From Pleodorina starrii (taxonomy: Eukaryota > Chlorophyta > Chlorophyceae > Chlamydomonadales > Volvocaceae): 64,000 nucleotides of DNA. The notes under the pieces are model-generated. The model had not been told where the DNA came from. It ran no database searches and saw only the letters and a program-made list of their open reading frames with translations. The stretch is from the NCBI GenBank assembly GCA_030267565.1, contig BRXU01000023.1, positions 248,001-312,000 on the forward strand. Reading direction: 5' to 3'. A program made the translations under genes and the position numbers. Below, in pieces: positions 51,799 to 64,000 of this stretch (within the stretch, counting starts at the first letter, position 1; each line of letters starts with the position of its first letter).

Positions 51799-53196
51799 CT
51801 AGCGCCGGTAGCGCGTGCGCTTGAAGTTGAAGTAGACGTGCAGGATGCCGCGGTCGAAGGTGCACTTGAAGCCGCGCTTGTGCGAGTACTCCCACTCCTT
51901 GTTGACGACCCTGCGGCAGGGTACCGTACATCACGGTAAGCACGGGGAGTTCAGACGTTCAGAGGAAGTCAGATGGGGGGCGACGAGGGCACGACGCTGG
52001 AGCCTGTATGCATGCGTGCATGCGCAAAAAGAGCGATGGGTGGACGGCCAGGGGCCGGCTCGGGTTGTGGCCAAGGCAGGAAACACAGCAGGGCGTTGGT
52101 TCCGCTGGCAAGTACCCGTATCTGCATCCAAGCAACGACGCATACGGGTCACACTCGCATAGGGGTCCCAGAAAGCGATAAAAAGTGAAATAGGACCGAG
52201 TCCAGGACTGTCCAGGAGTGGCGTATAGGAGGCGGCGGCGGTGGCGGAGGCGGTGGAGGCGGCGCGCACGCACCTGAACGCGATGTCCTCGTATGGTGGC
52301 CCCGCCGAGAAGATGATGATGCAGGTGGAGTTGTCGGTGGAGGCCGGGTCGGGCGCGACGCGGTACGTGGGGGCCTGCCAGGGACCAGGGCCAGGAGCGG
52401 CGGCGTCAGGCAGCGGAGGGGTGCGCTGAGAAGTGAGGGGCGGTGCTGCGCCGCGACTTTCGGTTCGAACCAGGGCCTCTTCGCAGCGCTTCGTGCCCAA
52501 GTGCTGGCTGGCGCCACACGCCTTCCCTTGCCTCAGGGAGTGGCACTACTGCAGTGCCGACCGTTTTAGAACCCTCAAGAACCTTTGACAGACGTAGACG
52601 TAGACGTCTGCCAAAGATTGAGAAAGAATCACCTTGGTCTTGTCAATGAGGTCAAAGTACATGATGTTGAACTTGTAGCCCTGCACCACCTTGGGCGGCG
52701 GGTTGTCGCTGTCGTAGTGGGTCTGGTTGTACTTGTTCCACTCGTACCTGAGCGGGGGAGGGAGGAGGGGAGACGGCAGGCGGGGCCAGGAGGCGCCGGG
52801 ACGCCAAACGTATGAATCCCGGGGGGAACGAATCCGGCGTGGCGTGGTGACCCGGTAAAAACACGCGCAAGGCCTCGACCCCAGTTCCCTCCCCCATGGG
52901 CCTGCACTAGACTTCCTCTCCCCATATGCGATGTTGCGCTTGCTTGCTTGCTGGCGTGCTGCTCGACGTTGCGCTTGCTCGCTGGCTGGCTGGCTGGCGC
53001 GCTGTCTCACCCGGTGTGCACGCGGTTGAAGAACTTGGGCTTGCGCGGCTTATACTTCTCGTGCCACCAGTACACCTTGGACTCCAGGGACACCTCGCCG
53101 CCAAACGCACGGTCGCCCTCGTCCTGCGGACAGGTGCGTGCGTGCGGGTAAGATATACGGACCGCAGCGGGGTCGGTAAGGTAGAGGCTGAGCAAG

Positions 53197-53234
<38 letters not shown>

Positions 53235-56200
53235 AAGGGCGTTGTCCATGCGCGTGGGCGGCCGTGCGAGCGGTCAAGTGGGTTGGACTCCACTTGCCGT
53301 CACGCAGCCCTTGCTGGTTCGTCCGCCGCCCCCAATCCCAGATGACCGCCGCCCCAGCCCTGGGTTCGCTCGCCAACGTCGCCTCGGTTCCCCTTCGCTG
53401 TTTTCGTACTTTGAACCTCCCAGAGAGGCGCAACACAACGGGAACGGGAACCTAACGAGGCGGCAGGGCCGGCCCCTCTTCCCTCCGCCTCTCCCGGTTC
53501 CCGGACCGTAATCCCTTTCGCCCTTCCGCCGAGCGCGTGAGGGCCCCGCGCCCCGTCTCCCGCTCGAACCCTGACCCCGCCCCCACCCCCAAATTCTGTC
53601 ACGCCTCCTCTCACTCCCCCGCGGGGCGCTCCAACCCACATACGGGCTCAGCATGTCCGAGAGGGCATTCACAACAATATGAGTGGGAAGTGACCAACGG
53701 GCCCATACCCAGCTAGTGCTCAAGAGGTCCACTCCCGGTACACGCGCACCTGACCCATGGTTCGCTCCGCCTGCGCCCGGAACGCCGCCAGCGCCGCCGC
53801 GTCCTCCTCCGCCGCGGAACGGAACTGGCCGGCGCCGCGGAAGGGCACGTAGCCGCCCGCGTCGTTGCTGCCGCCGGCCTGCGAAAAGGCCGACGCGAGA
53901 ACAGCACAGCCAGTTACTCAGGTCAGTAACTTGGCACATTCGCTTCGCCGGTGCCGCCACCGTCCGTCGCCACAGCACCACGCGTAGCGGACGTTGACCC
54001 CGGGGTCAAGCAGGAAGGGCACAGGGAGCGCTGGCTTCGTCGCCGCCCTGAAGGGACGCCTACGCGAGCTGGAGCAGCAGAACCGAGCCCAAGGCCTGCG
54101 CTTCTGCGCGTGTCCCGGTTCGCTGCGCGTCCCCCACGAGCTCCTTCCGAGCCCCCAGCTTTTCCGCTGCCGCTTCCCTGCCTCACTCTGCGCCCCCGCT
54201 CCGCACCTGTGTGGCATCCGCGAGGTTTCGGAGCATGGGGTGTCCGCCGCCCATGCCGCGCGCCAGCAGCGCCTGGTAGGCCCGCTCCGCCGCCGACTGG
54301 TTGTTGGCGCCCGGCACGGACGCCATCGCCGCGGCGGCCTTGAAGGCGTTGGCGGCCTGCAGCTTCACCTGCTGCCGCAGCAGCGTCAGCGCCCTGGGGG
54401 CAGAAGAGAGCCGGATGGAGGCGGGGCGGGAGGCCGGATGGAGGCGGGGACGGCGGGGCGGGAGCTTCAAGGTCCTTGGATGCCGTGACAGACCGGGGAG
54501 GGCGGAGGGCGACGGAGCTCCAGGGAGCTGAAGGTACGGTACATGAGTACCGTATGTACACGATACCGTATCGTCGCGTACAAGTACGTAGCATTTACCA
54601 TTGCGAAGATCCCCTCATGCCGCGAGTAATGTCCCTCCTTTGCCCCCCCCCCATTCCCGCTTCTGCCTCCTCTGGCCCGGGTCCGACATCAGTCCCGCAA
54701 CTGGCGCGGCCCCTCCCTGGAATGGTACGAGATGCCGGACCACTCCCGCCCCCGCCCACCTGTAATCGTCCTCCTCGTTGACCACGTCCTTGCCGGGTAC
54801 CTCCGAAGGGTCCACAGGCGGGGGACTGAAGCGGCCGTCGGTGATGTGTGGGTCCAGCGGCGCGTCCTCCTCCTCAGCCGCCGCCGCCGCGCCGCCCGGC
54901 CCACCCGGAGCCGCTGCGTCCGACGGCCCCGCGCCGTCGCCCTCGCCCTCGCCAGGCGCCCCCTGCGCAGCGGCCGCGGGAGTGGTCCGTCCGGCATCTC
55001 GCAAACATTCCAGGGAGGGGCCGCGCCAGTTGCGGGCGCCGTCGCGTCGCGTCGCGTCGCAGCTGGGGCAGGCCACTCGCCGCGGCACAAGTCTCCATAC
55101 CCATGGGACAAGTCTCTACGCCCGCCCACCCGCCCGCGCACCTCGCCCGCGGGTCGCCCTTCCGCCGCCTCGCCGCCCTCCCGACGCTCGCCGTCCGCGC
55201 CCGCGGCGGCGTCGCCCTCGCCCTCGCTCTCGCTGCTGCTCGACTCCTCCGAATCCAGATCCAGCTCTGCCGGGTCGCGACCCTCGGCCGCCGCCTGCGC
55301 CAGGGTGGTACCAAGAAGGTGCCGCATCGGCGAGGTCACCAGACACCGCGAGAGGACCAGGTGTTGCCAGGCGCCACCCACAATATCACAATCACAATAA
55401 CAAATCAGACACCATTTCAAGATTTCAAGCATGCAGCACCCCAGCGTGCCGCGCCCAGCAGGCAGATACGTCAACACACACATACATGAAGAATGAAGAA
55501 TGAAGTAAGCGTGAGCAGTTGAGCGCACGTGAGGACGCATGAACACACGCATACGCACATGCACACGCACATGCACGCACGCACATGCACGCACATGCAC
55601 GCAGGCACGCACCTGCTGCCGGCGTTCCTCCGCCTGGCGTCGGCGCTCCTCGCGGGCCGCCTCGCGCTTGATGATTTCGGAGCTGATGTGGCGCTGCATG
55701 ATGGCGGCCTGCAGCTCCCGCACCTGCGCCTTGGCCTTGTGGACCTACGCGGGGAAATGGAGAGCGGGGAAGGGCAATCGCGGGGTTCCTTTGCGGAGGT
55801 CTGCAACAAGAACCTGGAATGGGCGAGAGAGGTGTTCGTCGCCTCCGAAAACGGACGAGTGTGCCTGCCGGGAAAAGCGGGGGCCCCTGCCCGTGCTGGG
55901 TCCACGGCAACGGCAGGGAAGGAGGGAGCAGGGAGGCCTGCTCGGCGTGCTCGCTGCAGAACGAGGGCTAACTAGCTCTCGCCTTGCCCCCCCCCCCGCC
56001 TACGTGCTGGACATCACCCGCGCGCACATCACCACGTGACACGCGGCAGACCAGACAGACCCCAGCACCGCCCAGTTCAGCCCAGCCCGGCCCATCACAA
56101 CCCAGCCCCGCCCAGCCCCGCCGCGTCCCAGCCCTCCAACCCCCACCTGCAGCCGCTTGAGCACCGCCTCCCAGTACTCCGGATCGCCCAGCCCTCCCTT

Positions 56201-59200
56201 GAGCGCCCGCTCCACGTCAGCCTCCATCGCCACCAGAGACGAGTGGGTCTGACCTGTGGCCCACGGGGGGGGAGGTAGGGAAGCCAGTGTGGCCCACGAG
56301 GGGAGGTGCGGGAAGCAGTCCAAGAGAGAGCAGTGCTGAGCTGGTGACTAGCTGGCTGGCAAACGTGGAATAACACAAGCCAGGAGACCCGCGGGGACCA
56401 GGATGGGAGGGGACAAATACGGTACCGGTAGCGGTAGCGAAGCGGAGGAACGGAGGCAAGGTTGGCGAACGGACCTAGCGGTACCCAGTGGAGGGGAGGG
56501 AGGGACGAGACACGAGCGGCATTGAGACGGACGGACAGACGGGCCTACCTGACAGCATGTTTTCGATCTGCACCTCCACGTCGGTGTGCAGGCTGCGGTG
56601 GGGACCCCCCGCCGGCTCCTCAGACCCGGCCCGCCCCGAGCCGCTCGCCCCGCCGTCGCCGCCGCGGCGCAGGGTCGCTCGGTCCGCCGCGTCCCTGCGC
56701 ACCGACAGGGCACCCAGCCGTGGCCGCGGTGAGTAAAGCCGTCCATGGGTAAGACGTCCATGGGTAGCCCGGTGGCCCACAGGCCTGCCTAGCGTGTTAG
56801 TCTGCCTAGCGTGTTGGTTGGACGGCCCACCAAGCAATTCCCGTCAGCCCCCCACAGAGAGGAGGAAATGACCAAGAATGCGTTGTTTGCAGAGAGCCCC
56901 AAGGATTCAAGGATTCAAGGAACAGGGGAGGGAGGAGGGCGCCTACCGCTGCACGGCCTCCTCCAGCTCAGCGTCCGCCACCACCCGCAGCGCCGCCCAG
57001 AACTTCTGGTGGACGTCGTCGTACTTGTCGTACTCCTGTGGCGGGGGAGGGCCGACACGGGCAGCAAGCCGACAACCAAGTTCTGTGTCGACTGGTGTCG
57101 GTCTGCAAGCGCCCACCTCGCACAGTACTCATCGCCCCTCCCCTTCCCTGCCCTACTTTTCCGCGCCCTCAAATGCCACTCAAACCGTCCATCTTTCCGC
57201 TCCATCTCGTCCTTCCGCTTCTACAGCCACCTTCTTAAGGCAGCTTTTGATGATCCCCACTTCTCCCGCGCCTCGCTCCCCCATACACACAACACACATA
57301 CACACCTCCCAGCCAGCACCCGCACTCCCGCACCTCCGCACTCGCCTCCCCCGCCCGCACCTCAGCACCCTCCCCCCCGCTCCCCCACCTGGTAGTCCGC
57401 GATGCCCTGGTGCAGCTCCTTGGCCTCATCCAGCAGCAGCCCCTCAAAGTACGACCAGGGCTCCACCATGTCGCAGCCGTACGTGCCGTGCAGGTGCAGG
57501 TTCTTCGCAATCTTGTCGATGGCGGAGGGCCGACCCTGCGCGCAGAGGCGGCGTGGGTACAATCAGAATGCGGAGGGCGCGATGTTGAAGGAGGGAAGCA
57601 GGCACGCCCGGCGAACGTGGCGCGGGACGCAAGCGAACAGCGGCCCGGGCCGGCGGCGGGCGTGGCAGGCGGACCCTCCCGCGCAAGAAACCCCTTGCAG
57701 AGTTGCGGTCCATGGAGAGCGCAGAGACCCATATCCCCGTCCCCAAATACCCCTCCATCCCCCTCCCCCCAGAGCCCAGACCCGCCCCCAAATGCCGTAC
57801 ATCTGCAAAGCGCTTCTCCGCCTTGCTGATGAGGGCCTTGAGGTAAAACTCCTCCTCTTTGGCCTCCGACTCCATGGCCTCCTGGGCCGCGCGCAGGCGC
57901 TGGATGAGCGACTGCGGGCCGGACACCGGACACAGGGCAGCAGGGGCAGCAGGGGAGGGCAAGATAAACCGGCGATGTGGCGGCGGAGGTAGCAGCGGGT
58001 TATTGTCAGGGTGCGGTGGCGGGTCTGATGAGGAACTATGGCAGAGGCGGAAGCGTGCAGCCGCAACCATGCGGCATCAAGCATGGGGGAGCGCGCGGCC
58101 GAGGGGGCTAGATAGGGCGTAAGAATGGAGAGCGAGAGAGGGGGCGGGAGAGGGGGAAAGGCGCGCTGATGGGCGCGGGCCTGGACTGTGCGAGCGCGCG
58201 GAAGTGCGCAACGGAGGCCCGGCGTGAGTTGCGTGGCGCTACGCAGCAGAGGGCGCCGCGGGCGCAGGGAGCGGGTTCACGTCTCGGGTTCACGGAGCGG
58301 CTGCACGCGTGCGGACACCGCCACCACAGACCACACGCCGCCTCCACCCCAGTTGACCGCTGCGACTCCCACCCGAGGGACCCACCAGCTCCTCCTCGCG
58401 TCGAGCCTTCTCCTCCTCGCGATCCGCCTGCCGCTTCCGGACCTTCTCAATCTCCTCCTGCAAGGCGAGATCGAGCGGTCCAGGATTTCAGTGTTAAGTT
58501 CCCTGGCTGACAGCCGACAGCAGACCGCCGGTGCCTCGCAGCGGCCGACACCGCACTGCGGAGCCCGTGCCCTTCCCCCCACGCGATACCCAGAGCGTGC
58601 GATGCCCTCAACGCGATACCCAGAGCGCGCTGCTCCGCCCAGACACGCCCGCAAGCGCTTACCAGACGCTCTGCCTGCGAGGTCCGCGTTTGCGCTGCGG
58701 CAATGTCGCGCACAGATTTCCCGCTCTCCAGCTCACGCTCTATTTTCTTCGCCCACACGAAGGTGGGGCCGCCCGCAGCGGCCCCCGTGCGCTGCAGGTG
58801 CGCGGCCACCTTGGTTGCCTAGGAGTGAGTGAAGAGGGCAAGAATTGGGGCGACATGGGGACTTAATGAGGGGCAAAGGATCTGGATGACGAGGTTTGAG
58901 CTGAAGCTGAAAGTGGGAGTGTTGGGGGGTGGGCGTGTGGGAGGGGAGGAGGCCTGACGGCCGCCAAGCTGCGCGAACGAGAGTATGAGTTCAGATCAAC
59001 GTATCCCAATCCGTTAGCCAACTTGTATCGACCAGCCAGCTGCGCCACCGGGGTTTTCCATCCCGGAGCAACGTCCGACAGTCAGTACGCAGTCACTATT
59101 CCACAGATTTACCATATGATGAGTTGAACCTACCAGCTTGTCCACCCGACGGTGCTGCTCTCCGTCCGAATCCGATGAAGAGCTGTCGGTAGAGCTCTCA

Positions 59201-59295
59201 TCGCGCCGGCTCTTGTGGCTTTTGCTCTTTTCCTTCCGCTCCTTCTTTGACTTCTTCTCCTTGCGATCTTTCTTGCTCTTTTTGTCCTTGCCCAT
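51799..59295 (-). CDS. CACTIN: CACTIN homologue (splicing factor)
   Basis: Seventeen exons: 59295-59134, 58818-58663, 58457-58386, 57911-57801, 57535-57389, 57035-56947, 56694-56549, 56253-56147, 55744-55613, 55294-55142, 54962-54760, 54393-54207, 53878-53750, 53123-53011, 52747-52633, 52374-52274 and 51910-51799. Phases are continuous, giving 744 residues. The N-terminus is a Lys-rich MGKDKKSKKDRKEKKSK tail with a Ser/Asp tract. The middle (FVWAKKIERELESG, FYLKALISKAEKRF, DMVEPWSYFEGLLLDEAKEL) matches the Cactin mid domain. The C-terminus (YKPRKPKFFNRVHTGYEWNK, KEWEYSHKRGFKCTF, FNFKRTRYRR) is the conserved Cactin_C domain. CACTIN is a nuclear spliceosome-associated protein required for accurate splicing; the Drosophila protein binds the IkB protein Cactus. 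Exons 11-12 include acidic and Ala/Gly-rich inserts specific to this lineage. Confidence 0.93.
53200..53233. repeat. (GA)n microsatellite in a CACTIN intron
   Basis: About 16 GA units lie in the intron between exons 53878-53750 and 53123-53011. Confidence 0.9.
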
Positions 59296-59792
59296 CGCTA
59301 GATGTCAGCCGGCAAGGCAAGTAAACTCTCTGCTAGGTCTGTCCGTGCCGTTAATTCAGCGGCAAAGTCATGATTGGAATTGCACAGGGGTGTTGCAAAG
59401 CAGTTGAAGTCACTCAGAAAGGCCGTCTGCCAAAGCCTGCTGTCAAATCACCGTTGATTTTCCGTTTCCCAAGGTTCCGTCCTTGTTAACAAGCAGATGA
59501 ATGATACTTATATGTCGTCATGTATGTTCATGAATAATGTTGACTTTCGAGTAGGGGAAAGTCCGCCCTGGGGAAAGTCATGGACGTTTGTACGACTTCC
59601 GTACGGCAGGCGGAGCTAGGCCAGCGGGGAGCGGGCCAAGCCCGTTTAAGAAAAGGGGGTAAAGCTGGATAATGCTGCAGGCCATGACGCATGGCCTGCA
59701 TCGATTCGCCATCTAGAATGGTGAGGGACCGGTGCGCTTGTAGGTCGTACTATTTCGGAAAATAGTACGGCACGCATGCTCCAGCTGCAATA

Positions 59793-60620
59793 GGCCCATT
59801 TCTATGGGCCGAAACCAGTGCTCGTCCCGCGGTACGGCATTTCTATGAGCGAACTTTGCGCGTGTCGTCCACGTCGTATTCCATCTGGCCTTTGGGCTTG
59901 ATGGAATACGACAGTGCGTTATTGTAGTTTGGAGTAAGTTAAAAGCGGAGCTAGTGGAGCCAAATGCACATTTGCAAGTTTGATGTTAGGCATACGCGGC
60001 GTGTGATTGGCTTTCGAACGGTGTCAGTCCCTTGAAGAGCCGTGATGTTCAACACATAGTCCATCTACCTAGCATCTTACAATATGTCTATGACTTTGTT
60101 AGAAAGTATAATGTTTGAGCTCTAGGTAGTCAGTAAGTACTAGGCTTGGAGCCTGAAATCTAGAGGCATGTCGCTGCCTAACTTGCTTGAACTCCACTGG
60201 CACCCCTGATCAGACGCTTAACCAGACTCAGATTAGCCATGGGGCTGGCACTCCGGCTGCTTCAGGATTCCGACAAAGACGCCGACAGCAAGTGTGAACA
60301 TGAGCATGTGCCACTTGGAGACGTTCCACATGACCAGGAACGCCAGGCACATCCGACCATACAACTCATAAATCTCAGATAGTTCTTCATCAGTGAAATC
60401 TCCATTCATAGGCGTGTCCATATGGGGTAGAGTTGGACGTGGCCCTAGAGGCTGAGATTGTTAACGCTTCGTGCAGGCTTTTGTGGCATGTAATATTAAC
60501 AAGTTCAGAAGAACAACGGAAGTGAAGTACTGCTTTCGCTTGGTCTCAGACGCCCATAGAAATGTCCTGCTTTTTTGTACTACCGAAACCAATGCTCGTC
60601 AAAAGCCATAGAAATGGGCC
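59793..60620. mobile_element. MITE-like element with 15-bp terminal inverted repeats
   Basis: GGCCCATTTCTATGG at 59793-59807 is exactly inverted at 60606-60620. The 828-bp interval is flanked on both sides by TA, fitting a TA target-site duplication of a Tc1/mariner-like non-autonomous transposon. Subterminal CCGAAACCARTGCTCGTC occurs as a direct repeat at 59809-59826 and 60583-60600. A related ATTTCTATGGGCCA motif recurs near 62131-62145. The element holds only the 62-codon ORF at 60421-60233. Confidence 0.65.
60233..60421 (-). CDS. Small hypothetical membrane protein ORF inside the MITE-like element
   Basis: ATG to TAA, 62 codons. The acidic N-terminal half (MNGDFTDEELSEIYELYG) is followed by one hydrophobic span (WHMLMFTLAVGVFVGIL) and a short tail ending QPHG. 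The sequence looks more protein-like than the surrounding shadows, but its position inside a probable non-autonomous element and the lack of a recognised family make it doubtful. It might be a captured exon. Confidence 0.3.
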   Translation of the reverse strand: MDTPMNGDFTDEELSEIYELYGRMCLAFLVMWNVSKWHMLMFTLAVGVFVGILKQPECQPHG

Positions 60621-61736
60621 TAATTATGGCGCCGCAGCTGCAGGTGCATCAAACGAAATGCCGGACCCGACGAAATGAATTGTCCGAGGATGCACGGCCG
60701 GCAAATGCTTGTCGAGAAGCAGCAGCGCCTTGTCAAGATCCATGTTGACTTCATGCAGAACTAGCCGGCAGAGAAACTCATTCGGGAGTGCCGACCGTTG
60801 CAACGGGCTAATTTTCATGGTATGGGCAAGTACAAAAAGGCTAAATTCAAGGCCCGTACGGGCTAATTTTCAGCAATTTTTCACTAGCGAACTCACTCCT
60901 TCTCGCGCATGGCCGGCTTGCTTAGCGACATATCCATAGCACGTTTGATTTCTTATAACATGCACTGTGCTCGCAATAATGAAGGCGGCGAGTGACAATG
61001 CTCGTGGACAGTTTTTCCTCGGCCCTTTATCACATGGTCGCAAAGCCAAATGCGGCTATCTGTTGCTCAAGGTTTTCTCCTAAGCGGAAAATTTGCCATA
61101 CCCGTTGATGTGACCATGTAGTTGGATGTCGGTGTTGATTGTCGTACGCTTGCGCCCCAGTCTCAACCAGGGCAGGCCCGTCCGGCCCCCCATCGGCCCC
61201 CCACCTTTCCCACCCAGCCTCCCAGCCCTGCCTCACACACGCCACCCCAATCCACCTTTCCCTCCCCCAGCCCGGACCGCAGGACCGATCCATCCAGGAA
61301 TTCGGTCAGCAATAGGCCCCAGGGCCCCGCAGCTGTGACGGATCAGGTTTCCACCCACCCACCCACCCACCCACCCTCCCTACTTCGCTCCCGCCCACGC
61401 AATCGCCCTCCTTCCCGCCGGCCCACTTTCCCAGCCTCCCAGCCTTCCTCCAGGCTTTCCCTCCCTGCCTTCCTCCCTCCCTTTACCCCGCCAGGCCCGT
61501 CCGGCCCCCCTTCAGCCAGCCACCCACCCACACATGAACCTGATCATGCACACCGTTGTGTGCGCTTACTTCATCCCGCCCAGTTTGAGCGGCGCCCCAG
61601 CCCCAGCCATCAACCATCGCCCGGGCGCTTGCAAGTCTCGCTCTTTCCCGTCCAGGCTGCATATTATATGCCACATGCATATATTATGCACACGCATGCC
61701 ACGGGATGACCCACGGACGGGCCACCAATGCACGCA

Positions 61737-64000
61737 CTAGGACGACTCATCCGTGGCCACAAAGCTGCTCTTGACGTCCGTGAAGTTGATGGCGTCCCAC
61801 GCGGGGAACTGGGCCGGCAGTTCAACGGGCCTGCAAGGAAGGCGTGGGCAAACGTGTGACTACGCTTGCCCCAAAGATGTTGTCCCGGCTTACTGACCCG
61901 TGCATTCGTATCCATCCAAACATGGCACTGCGGTATTTCACGTCTAGAAATGCGGGGCCTTTCCGATCCATCTCACGAGCTCTCACCTTGACCCGCGGAA
62001 GAACACCTTACCATCGTTGGCCGCGATACCCGTTTCGCTCTATATGCAGTTATGCACACGGTTCGAGCTTAAAGTGACTCCCCTCGGTTATCACTCACTT
62101 CTGGGCGGGTCGTCGCATCAGCACTCTTTGATTTCTATGGGCCAGAAAGTGACGTCGCCTGCATGCGCACCCGGCAGGCGCCCCACCTGATCTCAGGCCA
62201 CTCGTGCCTCAGGAGCGCCATCACCAGGTGCCCTAGCTTCTCCTGCCCCAGCGGCGTGAAGTGGAGCCCGTCGTTCAGGTACTTCTCCTCCCAGTTATCC
62301 TCCTGCGCATCGATCGGTGGGGAGAACACAGCAGAAAGGGCGATACAATTTACAATTATCGCCCGCAGGAAAGCCACATGTCAGGAAAGTCTTATGCGGG
62401 GCTGCAGATGGTCTTGACAGCATCAACGCTAATTAAACATGCTGGCCTGGAGCTGCGCTGCGGGGGCTGGCAACCGCCGCCCACATCAGGACCAGCGTTG
62501 CGCCGCGGCATGAGAAGAACTCCGAAACCAACATCGACTAAGAAACTCTCCCCCAGGGGCGAGTACCGCACCTTTTGTAGGATGGAGAACAGGTCCAGGC
62601 ACGGCAGGCCCAGCTCCTTGGCCACCGCCGCGGCGGCCTTGGAGTACTCGCCCGAGTGGTCAAAGGTGCGATCCAGCGGCCAATCGCGCGCCTGCTCGCC
62701 CATTTGCTGTCACCGTCGGGAGCAAGGGGAGGTGCAGCGGCAGTTTCCCAGTGTCACCATGCTGAGGAGGCGAGGACCAGGACCCAGGAAGGACATGCCG
62801 ACCCAAAACTCTACGTCATCTCCATGATCCCTTCCATGGAATCGCACGCCATGGTGCCCTGGTTTTGATTTGGGTCGGATGCTTGGGGGTTCCCACAACC
62901 CGACCCGCCCTCCGGCGTTCCCGGGTGAGGCTCTCCGGACCCGTATGACCCCACCCGAATCTGCTTCGCCTTGCGGAGCTTGTCCGACACCGGCGGTGGC
63001 GTGATGATCAGGACGCGCTCCACGCCCGTTGCCTTAACATACGACACAATCTCCTCCAGGTTGCTGCGGTACTCGTCCAGCGGCACATGTTGGCGCGAGG
63101 AATTGCTGCAGGCCAATGCGGCGGGTTCACACCAGACCGACAGGCGAACAACAGGCAAGCGTGGCGCTGTCCCAAGGCAGCGGACAGCGAGCTAGGAATG
63201 GCGCGCACGCCGCCAGGCACACCGCCCTCAAGCCAAACCCGCATGAGCTTTGTGTAGTACATCCTTGCGGAAGCACGTGGGACGGATCGGCGGGCCGTGA
63301 CACGCACGGGCAACGGGTTTCAGCCGTGCGAAGAGCCGCTGGCCGGGTGAATTGTCCCTGGATGGCATGGAGGAAGTGGGACGACAGCGGCGCTCACCCG
63401 TGCGCCTCCAGCCGCGCTGCATCGTTGGCCCCGAAGAATACTGTGGCGAAGAGGACCTTTCCAGCAGCCGCTGGGGCAGCTGGAACGCCGGGAGTGAGCG
63501 TCGGCCCAAATACATACGGCAGTGTTTGCAAGGCCCATCGGGTGTTGTAGCCGGAGAGGCCCCGGTTGATCACATCGGCCTGAATTCAGGCAGCAGGTTA
63601 GGGTAAGCGACAGTGTTGCGCTTCCCACAACCGACAGCTCGAGTCGAGCCCACCCGGCGTTTATAACAGGCCGCCAAGGCTGCTGCCCAGCCGTCCGGAC
63701 CGTCGAAGCCGCGTTCCGTCAGGCTGTCCCCAAATAAGATAATGCGGGGCCTCGCCGCTGCGATGAACGACGATCCTGCCTCAGGACCGTTGACGCAGCC
63801 AGGCACCGACTCCGCCATACCGATTGCAGTGCTTATTTCGCGACAATTATGGACAATGTGGTTGCACGCTCCGATAACTGTTGAATTTTTGCCCTGCGGC
63901 AGGCCCGAGGGTTTTGCAGACACGACGTTCCTCACTGCGAGCCCTAGAACTGCTACGGTCGCTAGTAGTAGTGCGCTTACAGACGCCCGACCGGCTTGTT
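61737..64000 (-). CDS. IAH1-type SGNH/GDSL esterase (5' end beyond window)
   Basis: Exons: 64000 (edge)-63654, 63579-63398, 63105-62955, 62706-62572, 62302-62187 and 61830-61737, all in phase. SGNH blocks are clear: block [13 protein letters not shown] with the nucleophile Ser, block [16 protein letters not shown] with the oxyanion Gly, block [11 protein letters not shown] with Asn, and block [15 protein letters not shown] with catalytic Asp and His. The family is isoamyl acetate-hydrolysing esterase (IAH1), hydrolysing small acetate esters. Upstream of the first in-frame ATG (63818) the frame stays open to the window edge and encodes a hydrophobic helix ([15 protein letters not shown]) at about 63985-63935. 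A signal anchor or signal peptide is therefore likely and the true start lies beyond 64000. A shorter cytosolic form from 63818 is possible. Confidence 0.85.

Larger units (their letters stand above)
59296..61736. other. Intergenic region upstream of CACTIN
   Basis: This lies between the CACTIN start and the stop of the GDSL esterase, both on the minus strand. It contains the MITE-like element at 59793-60620 and a short open frame at 60818-60624 (64 codons, MDLDKALLLLDKHLPAVHPR) with no recognisable family. The 61170-61520 part is a CCACC/CCCTCC-rich pyrimidine tract. The CACTIN promoter is presumably just above 59295. Confidence 0.5.

Noticed and set aside
60624..60818. 64-codon minus ORF beside the MITE-like element
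   Set aside because: No family, no splice context; kept only as a remark in the intergenic entry.

Overview
The window looks like nuclear DNA of a volvocine green alga (Chlamydomonas/Gonium/Volvox relatives). It is GC-rich with small AT-rich islands. Genes have many short exons with GTGAG/GTGCG/GTACG donors and (C/T)AG acceptors. Ala/Gly/Ser-rich inserts, trinucleotide and dinucleotide repeats and hydroxyproline-type Pro-Ser cell-wall repeats are common. There is no bacterial, viral, plasmid or CRISPR-like content. All exon models were built by hand from reading frames, splice dinucleotides and codon phase; none was checked against transcripts.

Layout: (1) 325-3450, minus: 5' seven exons of a coclaurine-N-methyltransferase/cyclopropane-synthase-type SAM methyltransferase, truncated by the left edge. 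(2) 3451-5509: intergenic, with a tRNA-headed SINE flanked by an 11-bp target-site duplication. (3) 5510-12983, plus: a TKL-type protein kinase of about 1,044 residues with a predicted acylated N-terminus. (4) 15575-21071, plus: a FOP/CEP43 (TONNEAU1-related) basal-body/centrosome protein of about 561 residues. (5) 21072-23640: convergent intergenic region with an AT-rich, hairpin-containing island.

(6) 23641 to at least 49390, minus: one giant gene whose about 36 exons join in consistent phase. From the N-terminus it encodes a Cys-rich WSC-like module, a Pro/Ser (hydroxyproline-type) rod, a second WSC-like module, a longer Pro/Ser rod, four HYR/DUF5011-type Ig-like modules, a further Cys-containing and helical ectodomain, a polycystin TOP domain with channel helices S2-S6, and a cytosolic tail of about 1,270 residues. 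The total is at least about 4,200 residues. The WSC plus rod unit is a recent tandem duplication, and one copy has been invaded by a 1.3-kb insertion. This is the most striking object in the window: a polycystin-type channel fused to a cell-wall-like ectodomain. It may be relevant to the ciliary surface, since Chlamydomonas PKD2 is associated with mastigonemes.

(7) 51799-59295, minus: a complete 17-exon CACTIN homologue (splicing factor). (8) 59793-60620: an 828-bp MITE-like element with 15-bp terminal inverted repeats and TA flanks. (9) 61737-64000, minus: an IAH1-type SGNH/GDSL esterase with a hydrophobic N-terminus, running off the right edge.

There is no operon logic here. The thematic links are the FOP homologue and the polycystin, both plausibly connected to basal body and cilium. 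CACTIN, the methyltransferase and the esterase are housekeeping-type.
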